The notes beneath the pieces were generated by a model. The model saw only the letters and a list, made by a program, of their open reading frames with translations, did not search any database and was not told the origin of the DNA. Below are positions 1 through 7,029 of a DNA stretch of 7,058 bases, piece after piece. The translations under genes were made by a program, and so were the position numbers. Position 1 is the first letter of the stretch, and the number at the start of each line of letters is the position of its first letter. This stretch comes from Nitrospirota bacterium (GTDB lineage: Bacteria > Nitrospirota > Thermodesulfovibrionia > Thermodesulfovibrionales > JdFR-85), in contig QIJG01000255.1 of NCBI GenBank assembly GCA_003232715.1, positions 1 to 7,058 on the forward strand, read 5' to 3'.

Positions 1-250
1 CAGGACCCTGAACCTTTGCAAGAAAACGTCCGTATTCTGTAAGAAAGGATATTGCTACATTCTGCTCTGCGCAATAACCCATTAAAAACGGACTGCATGA
101 CACCTGACCAAAACAGACAATACCGCCAAGGGTGTGAACTGGTATCCTTAACCGGGTCTCTTTATCTACTTTTACAACTACAGTTTCGCCTTCTTTAGCT
201 AAATAAGCGCCTTGAGTTGTTACAAACAACGTATTCAGATGCCGTTTCAT
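1..250 (-). CDS. cas1: Cas1 integrase, N-terminal part only (runs off the left edge)
   Basis: Cas1 is the metal-dependent integrase that, with Cas2, inserts new spacers at the leader end of a CRISPR array. I translated the minus strand from the ATG at 250. It stays open to the window edge for 83 codons and begins MKRHLNTLFVTTQGAYLAKE. Later stretches such as RIPVHTLGGIVCFGQVSCSP, LMGYCAEQN and SFLTEYGRFLA match the N-terminal beta domain of I-C Cas1 proteins as I remember them. The catalytic Glu/His/Asp residues lie in the C-terminal helical domain, outside the window, so activity cannot be judged. A modest Shine-Dalgarno (AAAGGG, 258-263, 7 nt spacing) supports the start. The gene follows cas4 by 55 bases on the same strand, the usual order in I-C loci; cas2 would be expected next. 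The gene is cut by the window and shows no sign of being broken. Confidence 0.95.
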   Translation of the reverse strand, partial: MKRHLNTLFVTTQGAYLAKEGETVVVKVDKETRLRIPVHTLGGIVCFGQVSCSPFLMGYCAEQNVAISFLTEYGRFLAKVQGP

Positions 251-257
251 GGTCTAT

Positions 258-263
258 CCCTTT
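258..263 (-). promoter_or_regulatory. Probable Shine-Dalgarno of cas1
   Basis: AAAGGG on the minus strand, 7 nt before the ATG at 250. It is a weaker match than the AAAGGAGG sites of the effector genes but well placed. Confidence 0.6.
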
Positions 264-305
264 GTTCCTATTTCCCTTGGCTCGCCTTTAAAAAAGGTAT
301 AATTA

Positions 306-983
306 TTAAGGCAGTTCACTGAACACCTTCAAAAGATATCTACTCGCCTTTCTTTTTGTGCCACATATGTCAGGCATACAAAACTGAACCAATGAACAAC
401 TTTTGCACTTCTTTGAATAATGAGGCGGAGGCGTAACACCTGATTTTATAAGATTATGCAACCTTTCCGCAGTCGTTTCAGTCTCGACTCTCAATTCCTT
501 GTCGAAAGTAATGTCCAGCCTCCGCCGAGTCTTTCCGTAAAATAACGCACCATGGTCTATCTCAATATTCAGCATTTCTTCCAAGCACAATGCCTGTGCG
601 CAAAGTTGAACCTCAAAACTACGTTCGCTACGAAAATGCCCTCTCTTATATTCAACTGGAAATGGCAACCAGAGACCAGAGACCCCTTTAAGCTTGATCC
701 CGCCTGTTTCTTTCCTGTGAAATTCAACTACATCTGCTTTTCCTGTAAGCCCAAGCGCTAATGAGCGCATGGGTATGCTGCGTGTTATGCGAATATTTCC
801 TCTCGCTTCAGTAGATGAACCGTCATCTACTCGTTCATGAAGTATCGTCCCTTCTGCGGTGAAAAGATTGTCTTCCCATATACCCTCAATAAAATGTAAC
901 GCAGCACGCCGCTCACAGAAGACAAAGTCGGACAGCGCAGATACAGGAATCAAGTCATCTTCTGAATAAAATTTATTTTTCAT
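306..983 (-). CDS. cas4: Cas4 exonuclease (RecB-like, Fe-S cluster), type I-C
   Basis: Cas4 trims prespacers and helps select those next to a PAM, working with Cas1-Cas2. In the long reading from 1010 (234 aa) the family signature is complete. Cys32 lies in VFCERRAALH, the RecB-type nuclease residues are His58, Asp93, and Glu120 with Lys122 in VEYKRG, Gln135 follows in the QxxxY-like helix, and Cys202, Cys205 and Cys211 lie in KCKSCSLVQFC. Cys32 plus the last three are the expected iron-sulfur ligands. The start is uncertain. ATG at 1010 overlaps cas7c by 38 bases; ATG at 983 overlaps by 11 bases and gives 225 aa beginning MKNKFYSEDDLIPVSAL. Neither has a good Shine-Dalgarno. I chose 983 because I-C Cas4 proteins usually begin only a few residues before the SEDDL-like segment, and the short overlap suits translational coupling to cas7c. 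The product is full length for the family. Confidence 0.93.
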   Translation of the reverse strand: MKNKFYSEDDLIPVSALSDFVFCERRAALHFIEGIWEDNLFTAEGTILHERVDDGSSTEARGNIRITRSIPMRSLALGLTGKADVVEFHRKETGGIKLKGVSGLWLPFPVEYKRGHFRSERSFEVQLCAQALCLEEMLNIEIDHGALFYGKTRRRLDITFDKELRVETETTAERLHNLIKSGVTPPPHYSKKCKSCSLVQFCMPDICGTKRKASRYLLKVFSELP

Positions 984-1986
984 TATTCGATGGTATTGTT
1001 TTCCCCTCATGGTGAAGATTGAGCTTCACACCTGCAGGCAACGGTTCATTCTCCCAGTTACATTGAATGTTATAATCCAAAAATGATTCTGGATAGGATT
1101 TACCTTGTTTTTTCACTTCTTCTTTTAAGTCAATCTTGATTCCATCAAAAAGTTTATATGCATGACAACAACCAAGCCGTGCTTCACGCTTGTTCTGCTC
1201 AGCATTTTTTTCACCCTGAGTTCCAATATGCTCAAAATCAAATATGCCACGCACATTCATCTCAGGGCGTGCCGCAGACTGGTCGTGGTCAAACATATGC
1301 GATAGTGCCTCGAAAAAGACAGCTAAATCCTCTTCTGTAAAGCCTGTCTTTTCGGCGAATGCTGGAGAAATAAACACTTTGCCCATATATAAGGCATATG
1401 GCACAATATGCTTATTACCCATAGTGCGATTCCCACCGCTACCCTTATCTTCAAAATTTTCTAATGATTTCTTTTCAGCTTGATCTGTAACAGCACAACG
1501 CGTTATGGAAATTTCTAACGGTGTAATAGGATGAATCGATTGACCAAATGTAAACTGAACTGGTCCGCGCACTTGTCCAAATGCAGAACCTTTAAATATT
1601 TCATTGCCCGTTGAAAGAACTCCCCCAAATGCACGCAAATCATAAAATCGATTGCACAAATATTCAAGAGCAGCAATTTGATATTTGTCTTTTTCTTTAT
1701 TTGGATCTGCTTTTATTTTAGCCGGAGTTTGTGCTTCATTAATCTTATCATTCAATACAGCACCTTGACGCACTAAAATATCATATTGTTGATTAGTCTT
1801 CGCATCTGGAGCAAATTCCAATACAAAATTCCTGATCTTCCGCTTCAAACAAACATCCGACACCAGTCCTTTGTTAGTTGTTGGATCAATGCGAGGCAGA
1901 TTGCCTGCATCTGGGTCTCCGTTAGGATTTCCGTTTACAACCTCAAACAAAACCATAACATCGTGACGATTAGAAATAATAGCCAT
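973..1986 (-). CDS. cas7: Cas7c (Csd2) backbone subunit of the type I-C Cascade
   Basis: Cas7c is the repeated RRM-fold subunit that coats the crRNA spacer and forms the Cascade backbone. The N-terminus (VLFEVVNGNPNGDPDAGNLP, about residues 12-31) and the following LVSDVCLKRKIRNFV are the Csd2 family hallmark. Other typical blocks are YDLRAFGGVLSTG (115-127), NKHIVPYALY (191-200), the helical segment TGFTEEDLAVFFEALSHMF (214-232), and HAYKLFDGI near 275-283. The start is the ATG at 1986, giving 337 aa, because AAAGGAGG ends exactly 8 nt upstream. An in-frame TTG at 1992 would add two residues but sits only 2 nt from the Shine-Dalgarno. The gene lies 20 bases after cas8c and its end overlaps cas4. 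As I recall, I-C Cas7 is usually about 280-300 aa. This one is longer, with a Lys/Glu-rich segment at about residues 73-103 as one likely cause. Confidence 0.96.
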   Translation of the reverse strand: MAIISNRHDVMVLFEVVNGNPNGDPDAGNLPRIDPTTNKGLVSDVCLKRKIRNFVLEFAPDAKTNQQYDILVRQGAVLNDKINEAQTPAKIKADPNKEKDKYQIAALEYLCNRFYDLRAFGGVLSTGNEIFKGSAFGQVRGPVQFTFGQSIHPITPLEISITRCAVTDQAEKKSLENFEDKGSGGNRTMGNKHIVPYALYMGKVFISPAFAEKTGFTEEDLAVFFEALSHMFDHDQSAARPEMNVRGIFDFEHIGTQGEKNAEQNKREARLGCCHAYKLFDGIKIDLKEEVKKQGKSYPESFLDYNIQCNWENEPLPAGVKLNLHHEGKTIPSNNEK

Positions 1987-1994
1987 AACCAATT

Positions 1995-2002
1995 CCTCCT
2001 TT
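1995..2002 (-). promoter_or_regulatory. Shine-Dalgarno of cas7c
   Basis: AAAGGAGG on the minus strand, 8 nt before the ATG at 1986. It favours this ATG over the in-frame TTG at 1992, which would leave only 2 nt of spacing. It lies in the short gap just upstream of cas7c, next to the cas8c stop. Confidence 0.9.
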
Positions 2003-2006
2003 TTTG

Positions 2007-2498
2007 TTATTCTGCATTTTCATTATCATCTGCAAAAACTTCTTCACCTTCTTTCCCTTGAGTCTCCAGCCATTTGTGATATTGTTCGCGATCAAAGGCT
2101 TTTTGTTGATAAAATCCCAATGCAAACCGCCCCTGTTCTTCCAAGTGCAGAATACGTGGAAAGTTTGGTGATTCACCGGGGTTTGCCCTGAATTTTGCTA
2201 AAACATCTTCTTTTCGTTTTTCAAAACTTGCAGCAGCTTTCTTATCTTTTTCATTTCCCTTCTGTAATTTTGAAGTATGATGTTGAGATAATCCAAGCAG
2301 AAGTGGAAAAACTTGAGCTGGAGCTATAGAAGCTCTGCCATAATATCGCTGAATAACTCCGGCATTAAGTGTTGGCTTCTTACCTCCACCTTCTTTGTTT
2401 GTTCTCAAGGAACGTTTTTGCAGTGCATCTAAAACAGCTAATAACCTCCCTGAGTTATACGCCGTATCCGGCGTATCAGCTAATTCATACGTTGGCAT
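2007..2498 (-). CDS. cas11c: Cas11c small subunit, from an internal start within cas8c
   Basis: In type I-C systems the small Cascade subunit Cas11c is known to be translated separately from the 3' end of cas8c. Here the in-frame ATG at 2498 (codon 506 of cas8c from 4013) would give 163 aa beginning MPTYELADTPDTAYNSGRLL and ending at the shared stop. Upstream is AAAGGAGG (2507-2514) with an 8 nt spacer, the same motif and spacing as cas7c and near-identical to cas8c. Within cas8c this stretch encodes RKEGDF, so the motif is not needed by an obvious protein constraint. The predicted protein is mostly helical, as expected for Cas11, then ends in an acidic tail. Its role would be to line the belly of the complex and stabilise the R-loop. 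The function is known for the family; the start here is inferred from the ribosome binding site and its conserved position. Confidence 0.82.
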   Translation of the reverse strand: MPTYELADTPDTAYNSGRLLAVLDALQKRSLRTNKEGGGKKPTLNAGVIQRYYGRASIAPAQVFPLLLGLSQHHTSKLQKGNEKDKKAAASFEKRKEDVLAKFRANPGESPNFPRILHLEEQGRFALGFYQQKAFDREQYHKWLETQGKEGEEVFADDNENAE

Positions 2499-4013
2499 AA
2501 AATCGCCCTCCTTTCTATTTGGGTTTCTCAATAAAATTAATTTTATTAATGCAAAACGCGATGTGCTAAACGGATATAGCGGTTTTTTTTCATCATCCTT
2601 TACCAATGCGCTGTGGAATTCATCGAGGATTGGTTTAAGCAACGTAATTGGCAACTGGCCTTTTTCAAGTGCGGCTCGATATAAACAAATTATTCGCTCT
2701 GCAAGAAGTTTGTCGTCCTTATGCTTTTTCGTCCGCCGAAGAGTTGTTCTGGCCAAGTCAGGAATAGCATACATTGGCGGCGAGTTACTGGTCTGTTTAT
2801 ATAAGGAAATAATCTGTAAATCTTCCCACCACTGAGTGAAATTTATTTGCGCTGTCTCCAATGGTTGATCGAGCCAATATTGAACAAATATACGTCCTTT
2901 ATTTCCTTTGAAAGCAGCAGTATATAATCTCTCTTTCCGCAGAACCTCTCTGTCACTGATACCCGAAAATGGTGTTATTAGAAAATCTTTTACCTGTTCA
3001 GGGTATGCTTTACTAAGCAATGTATGGAATAACCCAGATGTTTTCTGGTCATTCTTTGCCCAGAAACACACTGATATCGGCCCAAGATTTATATGAGTAT
3101 CGTTATCGTATAGTATTTTATTTAATGCGAGTGTATAAGATGCGGCAACTCTTTCAGATACCGGAGCATTTTGGCCCATCTCAAAGCCATACGAGGAAAA
3201 TGCAGGAGCTTCTTTCGCAAAAGAAACGATATAGCCATTACCGCTTTTTAATTTTATTTTAGGCTTATGTGATCGAGCAATAGGCTGCCCAACTTGTCCG
3301 GTTACAAGGCAAATAGTAGACGTCATTCCAAAATTTCCTTTTTGTTCTTCCTTCTCATCTTCGTTATCCACAAAAGCAAGCTCTACATATCTTTGAGACC
3401 AATATCGCCTTAAAAGATCGTCTTCATTATCAAGCATCAGAGGTTCTCCATCAACACTAAAAGCAATTCTTAGATTTTTCATTAAAATAGGTTTTTTCTG
3501 CCCTACATCACCGAATAACTCAGGATCACCTTTTTTGTTATTTTCTATTTTCAGGAACGGCAAATCAGCCTGCATTTTGTCGTCAACTTCTCTTATATAC
3601 TTCACTCTAAATTCAAGGAGTGCCTTTAGTCGTGAATCCTTCGTTTCAACGTAAGCTTCTTGAATTTGATTCCAAAAATGAAAAAATGATTTTGTTGCAT
3701 TTTTGCCCTTCTTTGGATCAACAGAAATACATTCTCCGCTTATTTTGTCTCGCCCCAAAACGGCAATGGGATTTTCAAACAAAAAATATGCTTTCCCCCC
3801 ATTATTTTCCCCGGGGAATCTCGGTACTAAATGATCCTGCCCAATACGCTCCTTTCCCTTAGCATCTTGCTGCGTAAGAGGTATTAATGAGTTCGATCGT
3901 AAATAACCTTTTCCATCTATTGCTATCAAAACATGAACATCCCATTTTTGTAGCGGTAAATTGTCAAAAAGTTTTTGTTTTTGTGCGTAGTCATATAAAG
4001 ATTTTAATAGCAT
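2007..4013 (-). CDS. cas8c: Cas8c (Csd1) large subunit of the type I-C Cascade
   Basis: Cas8c is the large subunit that recognises the PAM, starts target unwinding and recruits Cas3. The protein has 668 aa, begins MLLKSLYDYAQKQKLFDNLP and includes YLRSNSLIPL, which are Csd1-like. The middle carries the family block AASYTLALNKILYD and CFWAKN (about 290-320), followed by YAIPDLARTTLRRTKKHKDD. The C-terminal part, YNSGRLLAVLDALQKR through SIAPAQVFPLLLGLSQHHTS, is a helical bundle that also serves as the small subunit. The start is the ATG at 4013, 7 nt after AAAGGAGG (4021-4028). It overlaps the cas5c stop by one base (TGATG), a translational coupling junction. A GTG at 4016 would add one residue at only 4 nt spacing. 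The product seems somewhat longer than the roughly 580-620 aa I recall for the family, partly from Lys/Gly-rich insertions and an acidic C-terminal tail. Assignment rests on recognised sequence plus position between cas5c and cas7c. Confidence 0.95.
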   Translation of the reverse strand: MLLKSLYDYAQKQKLFDNLPLQKWDVHVLIAIDGKGYLRSNSLIPLTQQDAKGKERIGQDHLVPRFPGENNGGKAYFLFENPIAVLGRDKISGECISVDPKKGKNATKSFFHFWNQIQEAYVETKDSRLKALLEFRVKYIREVDDKMQADLPFLKIENNKKGDPELFGDVGQKKPILMKNLRIAFSVDGEPLMLDNEDDLLRRYWSQRYVELAFVDNEDEKEEQKGNFGMTSTICLVTGQVGQPIARSHKPKIKLKSGNGYIVSFAKEAPAFSSYGFEMGQNAPVSERVAASYTLALNKILYDNDTHINLGPISVCFWAKNDQKTSGLFHTLLSKAYPEQVKDFLITPFSGISDREVLRKERLYTAAFKGNKGRIFVQYWLDQPLETAQINFTQWWEDLQIISLYKQTSNSPPMYAIPDLARTTLRRTKKHKDDKLLAERIICLYRAALEKGQLPITLLKPILDEFHSALVKDDEKKPLYPFSTSRFALIKLILLRNPNRKEGDFMPTYELADTPDTAYNSGRLLAVLDALQKRSLRTNKEGGGKKPTLNAGVIQRYYGRASIAPAQVFPLLLGLSQHHTSKLQKGNEKDKKAAASFEKRKEDVLAKFRANPGESPNFPRILHLEEQGRFALGFYQQKAFDREQYHKWLETQGKEGEEVFADDNENAE
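2507..2514 (-). promoter_or_regulatory. Internal Shine-Dalgarno for Cas11c, inside cas8c
   Basis: The minus strand reads AAAGGAGG followed by an 8 nt spacer (GCGATTTT) and an in-frame ATG at 2498. It is the same octamer and spacing as the cas7c site and decides the Cas11c start. Confidence 0.85.
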
Positions 4014-4741
4014 CACACCACCTCCTTTGCTTGAGGTTGTAATAGAGTTATCCGGTCAGGGTGACAATCCATGACGGCATCCTTAATCTTTGCGTGAAAG
4101 AATACCGGCACAGGCTTAACATGCGGATTTTTTTCATCAGCAAGGCTTCGTTTTGCAGGATCGAAAACGTCGTATAGCATAATACCTAAATCTTCTTCTT
4201 GCCAATTGGCGAGTTTTATTTTAGACAAATCATCAACCCAATCAAAATCAGCGGCAAATTCACGGCATCCTAATCCAGGACGATGATAGCACTTACCCTT
4301 ATGCGCCCGCCTCCGCACTTCTTCAATATAAACACCAAGTGGGTGGTTACTGCGTTTTTTTGTCGGAAAGATTTCTGCGGTTATCAGATATTCAACATCA
4401 GCGAGCGCAAGCATATTCCGCTGGGCTGCATCTTTGCCACCGCCGCCTGCTTCAATGTATTTAACTTCCTTTGAACCTTTCATCCATTTCTGCGCTTCTT
4501 TGATACTTATTACAGCCGAAACTTCATTCCTCCTGAAACTGAACCATCGGCCTTTTTTAATCACCGCTATACTATCAATAATGTAATGTATCTCCGGCTC
4601 CCAAAAAATTGCTTCAAGCATACCGCGCGCGGCAGATGGCGTGCATACCGGATAACTTACCCGTTCAACCTTCATTTCCGGCCGGGTAAAACATGCGTAA
4701 TCTCCCCACACACGAACAGTAATTTTGTTTTGCTGGCTCAT
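4013..4741 (-). CDS. cas5c: Cas5c (Cas5d), crRNA 5'-handle subunit and presumed pre-crRNA endonuclease
   Basis: Cas5c holds the crRNA 5' handle, and because type I-C lacks Cas6 it normally also cuts the pre-crRNA. The protein has 242 aa. Its N-terminus has VRVWGDYACFTRPEMKVERV (residues 9-28), then PSAARGMLEAIFWEPE (35-50), the RRNEV block (70-74), QRNMLALADVEYLI (107-120) and CYHRPGLGCREF (151-162), all characteristic of Cas5c. The ATG at 4741 overlaps the cas3 stop by four bases (ATGA), and a GGAGG at 4752-4756 inside the end of cas3 primes it at 10 nt. The gene end overlaps cas8c by one base. An oddity: residues equivalent to the reported catalytic Tyr46, Lys116 and His117 of Bacillus halodurans Cas5d appear to be Phe46, Val137 and Tyr138 here, by hand alignment from memory. 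Family assignment is secure; the processing activity is less so. Confidence 0.95.
   Translation of the reverse strand: MSQQNKITVRVWGDYACFTRPEMKVERVSYPVCTPSAARGMLEAIFWEPEIHYIIDSIAVIKKGRWFSFRRNEVSAVISIKEAQKWMKGSKEVKYIEAGGGGKDAAQRNMLALADVEYLITAEIFPTKKRSNHPLGVYIEEVRRRAHKGKCYHRPGLGCREFAADFDWVDDLSKIKLANWQEEDLGIMLYDVFDPAKRSLADEKNPHVKPVPVFFHAKIKDAVMDCHPDRITLLQPQAKEVV
4021..4028 (-). promoter_or_regulatory. Shine-Dalgarno of cas8c, inside the end of cas5c
   Basis: AAAGGAGG on the minus strand, 7 nt before the ATG at 4013 and 4 nt before the alternative GTG at 4016. Spacing favours the ATG. It lies within the last codons of cas5c, consistent with coupled translation. Confidence 0.88.
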
Positions 4742-7023
4742 ATCATCAACTCCTCCGGGGGCAGATTTTCTACAACCACCCCTCTATGTGTTTTTATATC
4801 ATAGAACACTTTGTTTAGCACCGGAATCTCAAGACGCTCTGGTATTAACGGCGTTAATGCGCTCTTCAACTTATCATAGTCCGAATGAAACCCTTTACGC
4901 AGATTAACCATATATCTCTGTAAATGTCTTATATCGTTACGGTCAAACGATTGTCCTTTTCTAATTCTTGCAATAATATCTATAGCTTTCCCGTATGGGA
5001 CAACAACAGCTATTGAATCATCCTTTATTACCCTTGCCATAGCATCAACCTTGCGGAAGTTAAACTCAGCTCGTTCGTTTTGAATGGTATGACTTCCTTT
5101 ACGCTGATAATCAGTTGGAGTAAGTTGATACAGTTCGGTAAAATATTCTTTAAATAATTCGGGGTCTGTTGCCAGGCGAGTAATGTTGAGATATGCCGCT
5201 GTTATATTGGCAGCAGTGCTATAAATCCCTGGTGGCAAACCACCGTCCTGAGGATTAAAAACTATCACCTCGCCTAATTGCCGTTTGCCATTTTCATCAA
5301 CAAGGAGATCTTCACGATTGCATCGCCCTGCCGACTGAACAATAGAATCAAGCGGTCCCATCGCCCTGAAAACAACCGGAAAATCAATGTCAACTCCTGC
5401 CTCTATCAGTTGTGTAGAAATAACCCGACATGGTTTTCCAGTCTTAAGACGTTTTTTAATGATATCAATTCTATCAAGACGGTGAGCCGGACACATGGCA
5501 GAAGAAAGATGAAAAACACTGTCATCCAAATCACTAAAACTGTTTCGCTCCTCAAGATTGCGCCGTATAGCAACCAACAATTCATAAGCCTGTCTGCGCA
5601 AATTAAGAATACATAAAACCTGATTATGCTCAATCATTTTTTGTGCAAGGTCTTGCCAAGTCCACAGTAGATCAGACTGATTGACCGTATATTTAACCCT
5701 TCGCAACGATTGGTATACAATGTCCGGATTAGGGGTTATCTCTACAATCTCATCATCAACAAAACCATTCTTCATATTTTTCGTCTTTTTAAATGCCGGT
5801 TGCGTTGCAGAACAAAAAACAAAGCTTACCCCATAACGGTTTTTTAATTCCCGTAAAACATCAAGCAACGGCTCAAGCAAATGTATGGGTAACGTTTGGA
5901 CTTCATCGAATATCACGACGCTTTGAGCAATATTATGAAGCTTCCGCGCCTGAGCAGGTGAAGCAGAAAAAAGTGTTTCAATAAACTGGACCGACGTGGT
6001 AACAACAATCGGAACATCCCAATTTTCCATTACCTTTTCGATGTCTTGCGCCTGCGCCGGATCGTCGTTAGATCGCGAAACATCAATAGCTGAATGATGC
6101 TCAAGCACATTTTCCTTGCCAAAAATCTCTCGATATTCTTTAGCGTTTTGTTCGATAATTGATAAATAAGGTATAACAACAATCACTCTGCGTAAATTAT
6201 GTTGCCGGACATGCGTCAAAGCAAATGCCATTGACGAAAGAGTCTTGCCGCCACCTGTCGGAACTGTTAATGAAAAAAAACCCTGTGAAGAAGTTTGCCC
6301 TTTATTAAAGCATGCTTCAAAAATATCGTTACGCAATTTTTTCAGCTTATCATTTTCAGAATTATTACTCTTTTCAGAACGTTTTTCTTGTAATTTCTGT
6401 AATAAATCACTCGGATTCATTGAAAGGACTTTTCTTTTCCACTGCGAATCTACTAATGTCCGTTTCTCCCACTCTTCCGTATTCAGCCGGTCAGAGTCAA
6501 CAAGTAAAGAAAACAACATACGTGTCATAACTTCATAACGATGTCTTGTTTCTTCTGTATTGCTATCCGAATATATTTCTTTAAATTTTAATGATCTTAT
6601 TTTCTCTGATGCATGATTTAATATATCCATCAGTCTATTTCTAACCTGATATTTCTCACCATTAACCAGAAGGTCTAAATCTGCGGCGTCATATAAGCCA
6701 GTATGGTGACCGGCAACCGCAAATGTCGCCGCTAAAGAGTTGTGTTCCAATAAAGACTTGCCCGAGCCATATACTGCATGAGCTGTATCAACTCCGCTCC
6801 GACGTTCTTTTCTTAAATACTCCTGGAACTCCGTACGATATTTGCCTATATCATGTAGTAGTCCAGTAAGTCTCGCCAACTCGGTAAAGAATTTATCATT
6901 TGGACGTACAGCTTTTGCAAACTTAGCTGCCAGTTCAGCCGTCCCCTTCAGATGTTCATCAAGAGGCTGCCATTCATCAGTCGTCCTGCCATCAACGCTG
7001 TGTGCGTAATAATTTTGGATCAT
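4738..7023 (-). CDS. cas3: Cas3 helicase-nuclease (HD plus superfamily 2 helicase), type I-C
   Basis: Cas3 is recruited by Cascade bound to its target, unwinds DNA 3' to 5' using ATP and degrades it. The 761-aa protein has an N-terminal HD nuclease domain, with His8, His24, His57-Asp58 and Lys61 (GLLHDIGK), His82, His106-His107 (AGHHTG) and Asp176 in LLVDSDRLNTEEW as candidate metal ligands. A charged linker (about 205-232) follows. The helicase has Walker A VPTGGGKT (254-261), Walker B DEVQ (373-376), motif III SAT (405-407), STQLIEAGVDIDFPVVFRAM (536-555) and motif VI QSAGRCNRE (563-571). All key motifs look intact and length is normal. The ATG at 7023 is the first possible start: an in-frame TGA lies four codons upstream, and the next Met (132) would remove the HD motifs. 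It lacks a clear Shine-Dalgarno. It is the first gene of the visible operon and ends in a four-base overlap with cas5c. Confidence 0.97.
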   Translation of the reverse strand: MIQNYYAHSVDGRTTDEWQPLDEHLKGTAELAAKFAKAVRPNDKFFTELARLTGLLHDIGKYRTEFQEYLRKERRSGVDTAHAVYGSGKSLLEHNSLAATFAVAGHHTGLYDAADLDLLVNGEKYQVRNRLMDILNHASEKIRSLKFKEIYSDSNTEETRHRYEVMTRMLFSLLVDSDRLNTEEWEKRTLVDSQWKRKVLSMNPSDLLQKLQEKRSEKSNNSENDKLKKLRNDIFEACFNKGQTSSQGFFSLTVPTGGGKTLSSMAFALTHVRQHNLRRVIVVIPYLSIIEQNAKEYREIFGKENVLEHHSAIDVSRSNDDPAQAQDIEKVMENWDVPIVVTTSVQFIETLFSASPAQARKLHNIAQSVVIFDEVQTLPIHLLEPLLDVLRELKNRYGVSFVFCSATQPAFKKTKNMKNGFVDDEIVEITPNPDIVYQSLRRVKYTVNQSDLLWTWQDLAQKMIEHNQVLCILNLRRQAYELLVAIRRNLEERNSFSDLDDSVFHLSSAMCPAHRLDRIDIIKKRLKTGKPCRVISTQLIEAGVDIDFPVVFRAMGPLDSIVQSAGRCNREDLLVDENGKRQLGEVIVFNPQDGGLPPGIYSTAANITAAYLNITRLATDPELFKEYFTELYQLTPTDYQRKGSHTIQNERAEFNFRKVDAMARVIKDDSIAVVVPYGKAIDIIARIRKGQSFDRNDIRHLQRYMVNLRKGFHSDYDKLKSALTPLIPERLEIPVLNKVFYDIKTHRGVVVENLPPEELMI
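4752..4756 (-). promoter_or_regulatory. Shine-Dalgarno of cas5c, inside the end of cas3
   Basis: GGAGG on the minus strand, 10 nt before the ATG at 4741, within the last codons of cas3 (those encoding PPEEL). It supports the cas5c start and its four-base overlap with cas3. Confidence 0.8.
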
Positions 7024-7029
7024 TTCTGG

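Noticed and set aside
285..297. Short inverted repeat CCTTT/AAAGG between cas4 and cas1, considered as a terminator
   Set aside because: The 5-bp AT-rich stem with a 3-base loop is too weak, has no T tract after it in the direction of transcription, and cas1 continues the operon just downstream.
299..324. AT-rich TAATTATA-like stretch and the 11-bp palindrome GTTCACTGAAC at the end of cas4, considered as a cas1 promoter and operator
   Set aside because: No convincing -35 element at proper spacing was seen, and the palindrome lies in cas4 codons. Chance is the simpler explanation.
1987..1992. TTG at 1992 as the cas7c start
   Set aside because: It would lie only 2 nt from AAAGGAGG, while the ATG at 1986 has 8 nt spacing and gives the usual N-terminus.
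2395..2835. Open frame of 146 codons on the plus strand opposite cas8c
   Set aside because: It starts at TTG without a Shine-Dalgarno, its product resembles nothing I recognise, and it lies wholly antisense to a well-supported cas8c.
5278..5616. Open frame of 112 codons on the plus strand opposite cas3
   Set aside because: It starts at TTG, is antisense to the conserved helicase motifs of cas3, and has no recognisable domain. It is best explained as a shadow of cas3.
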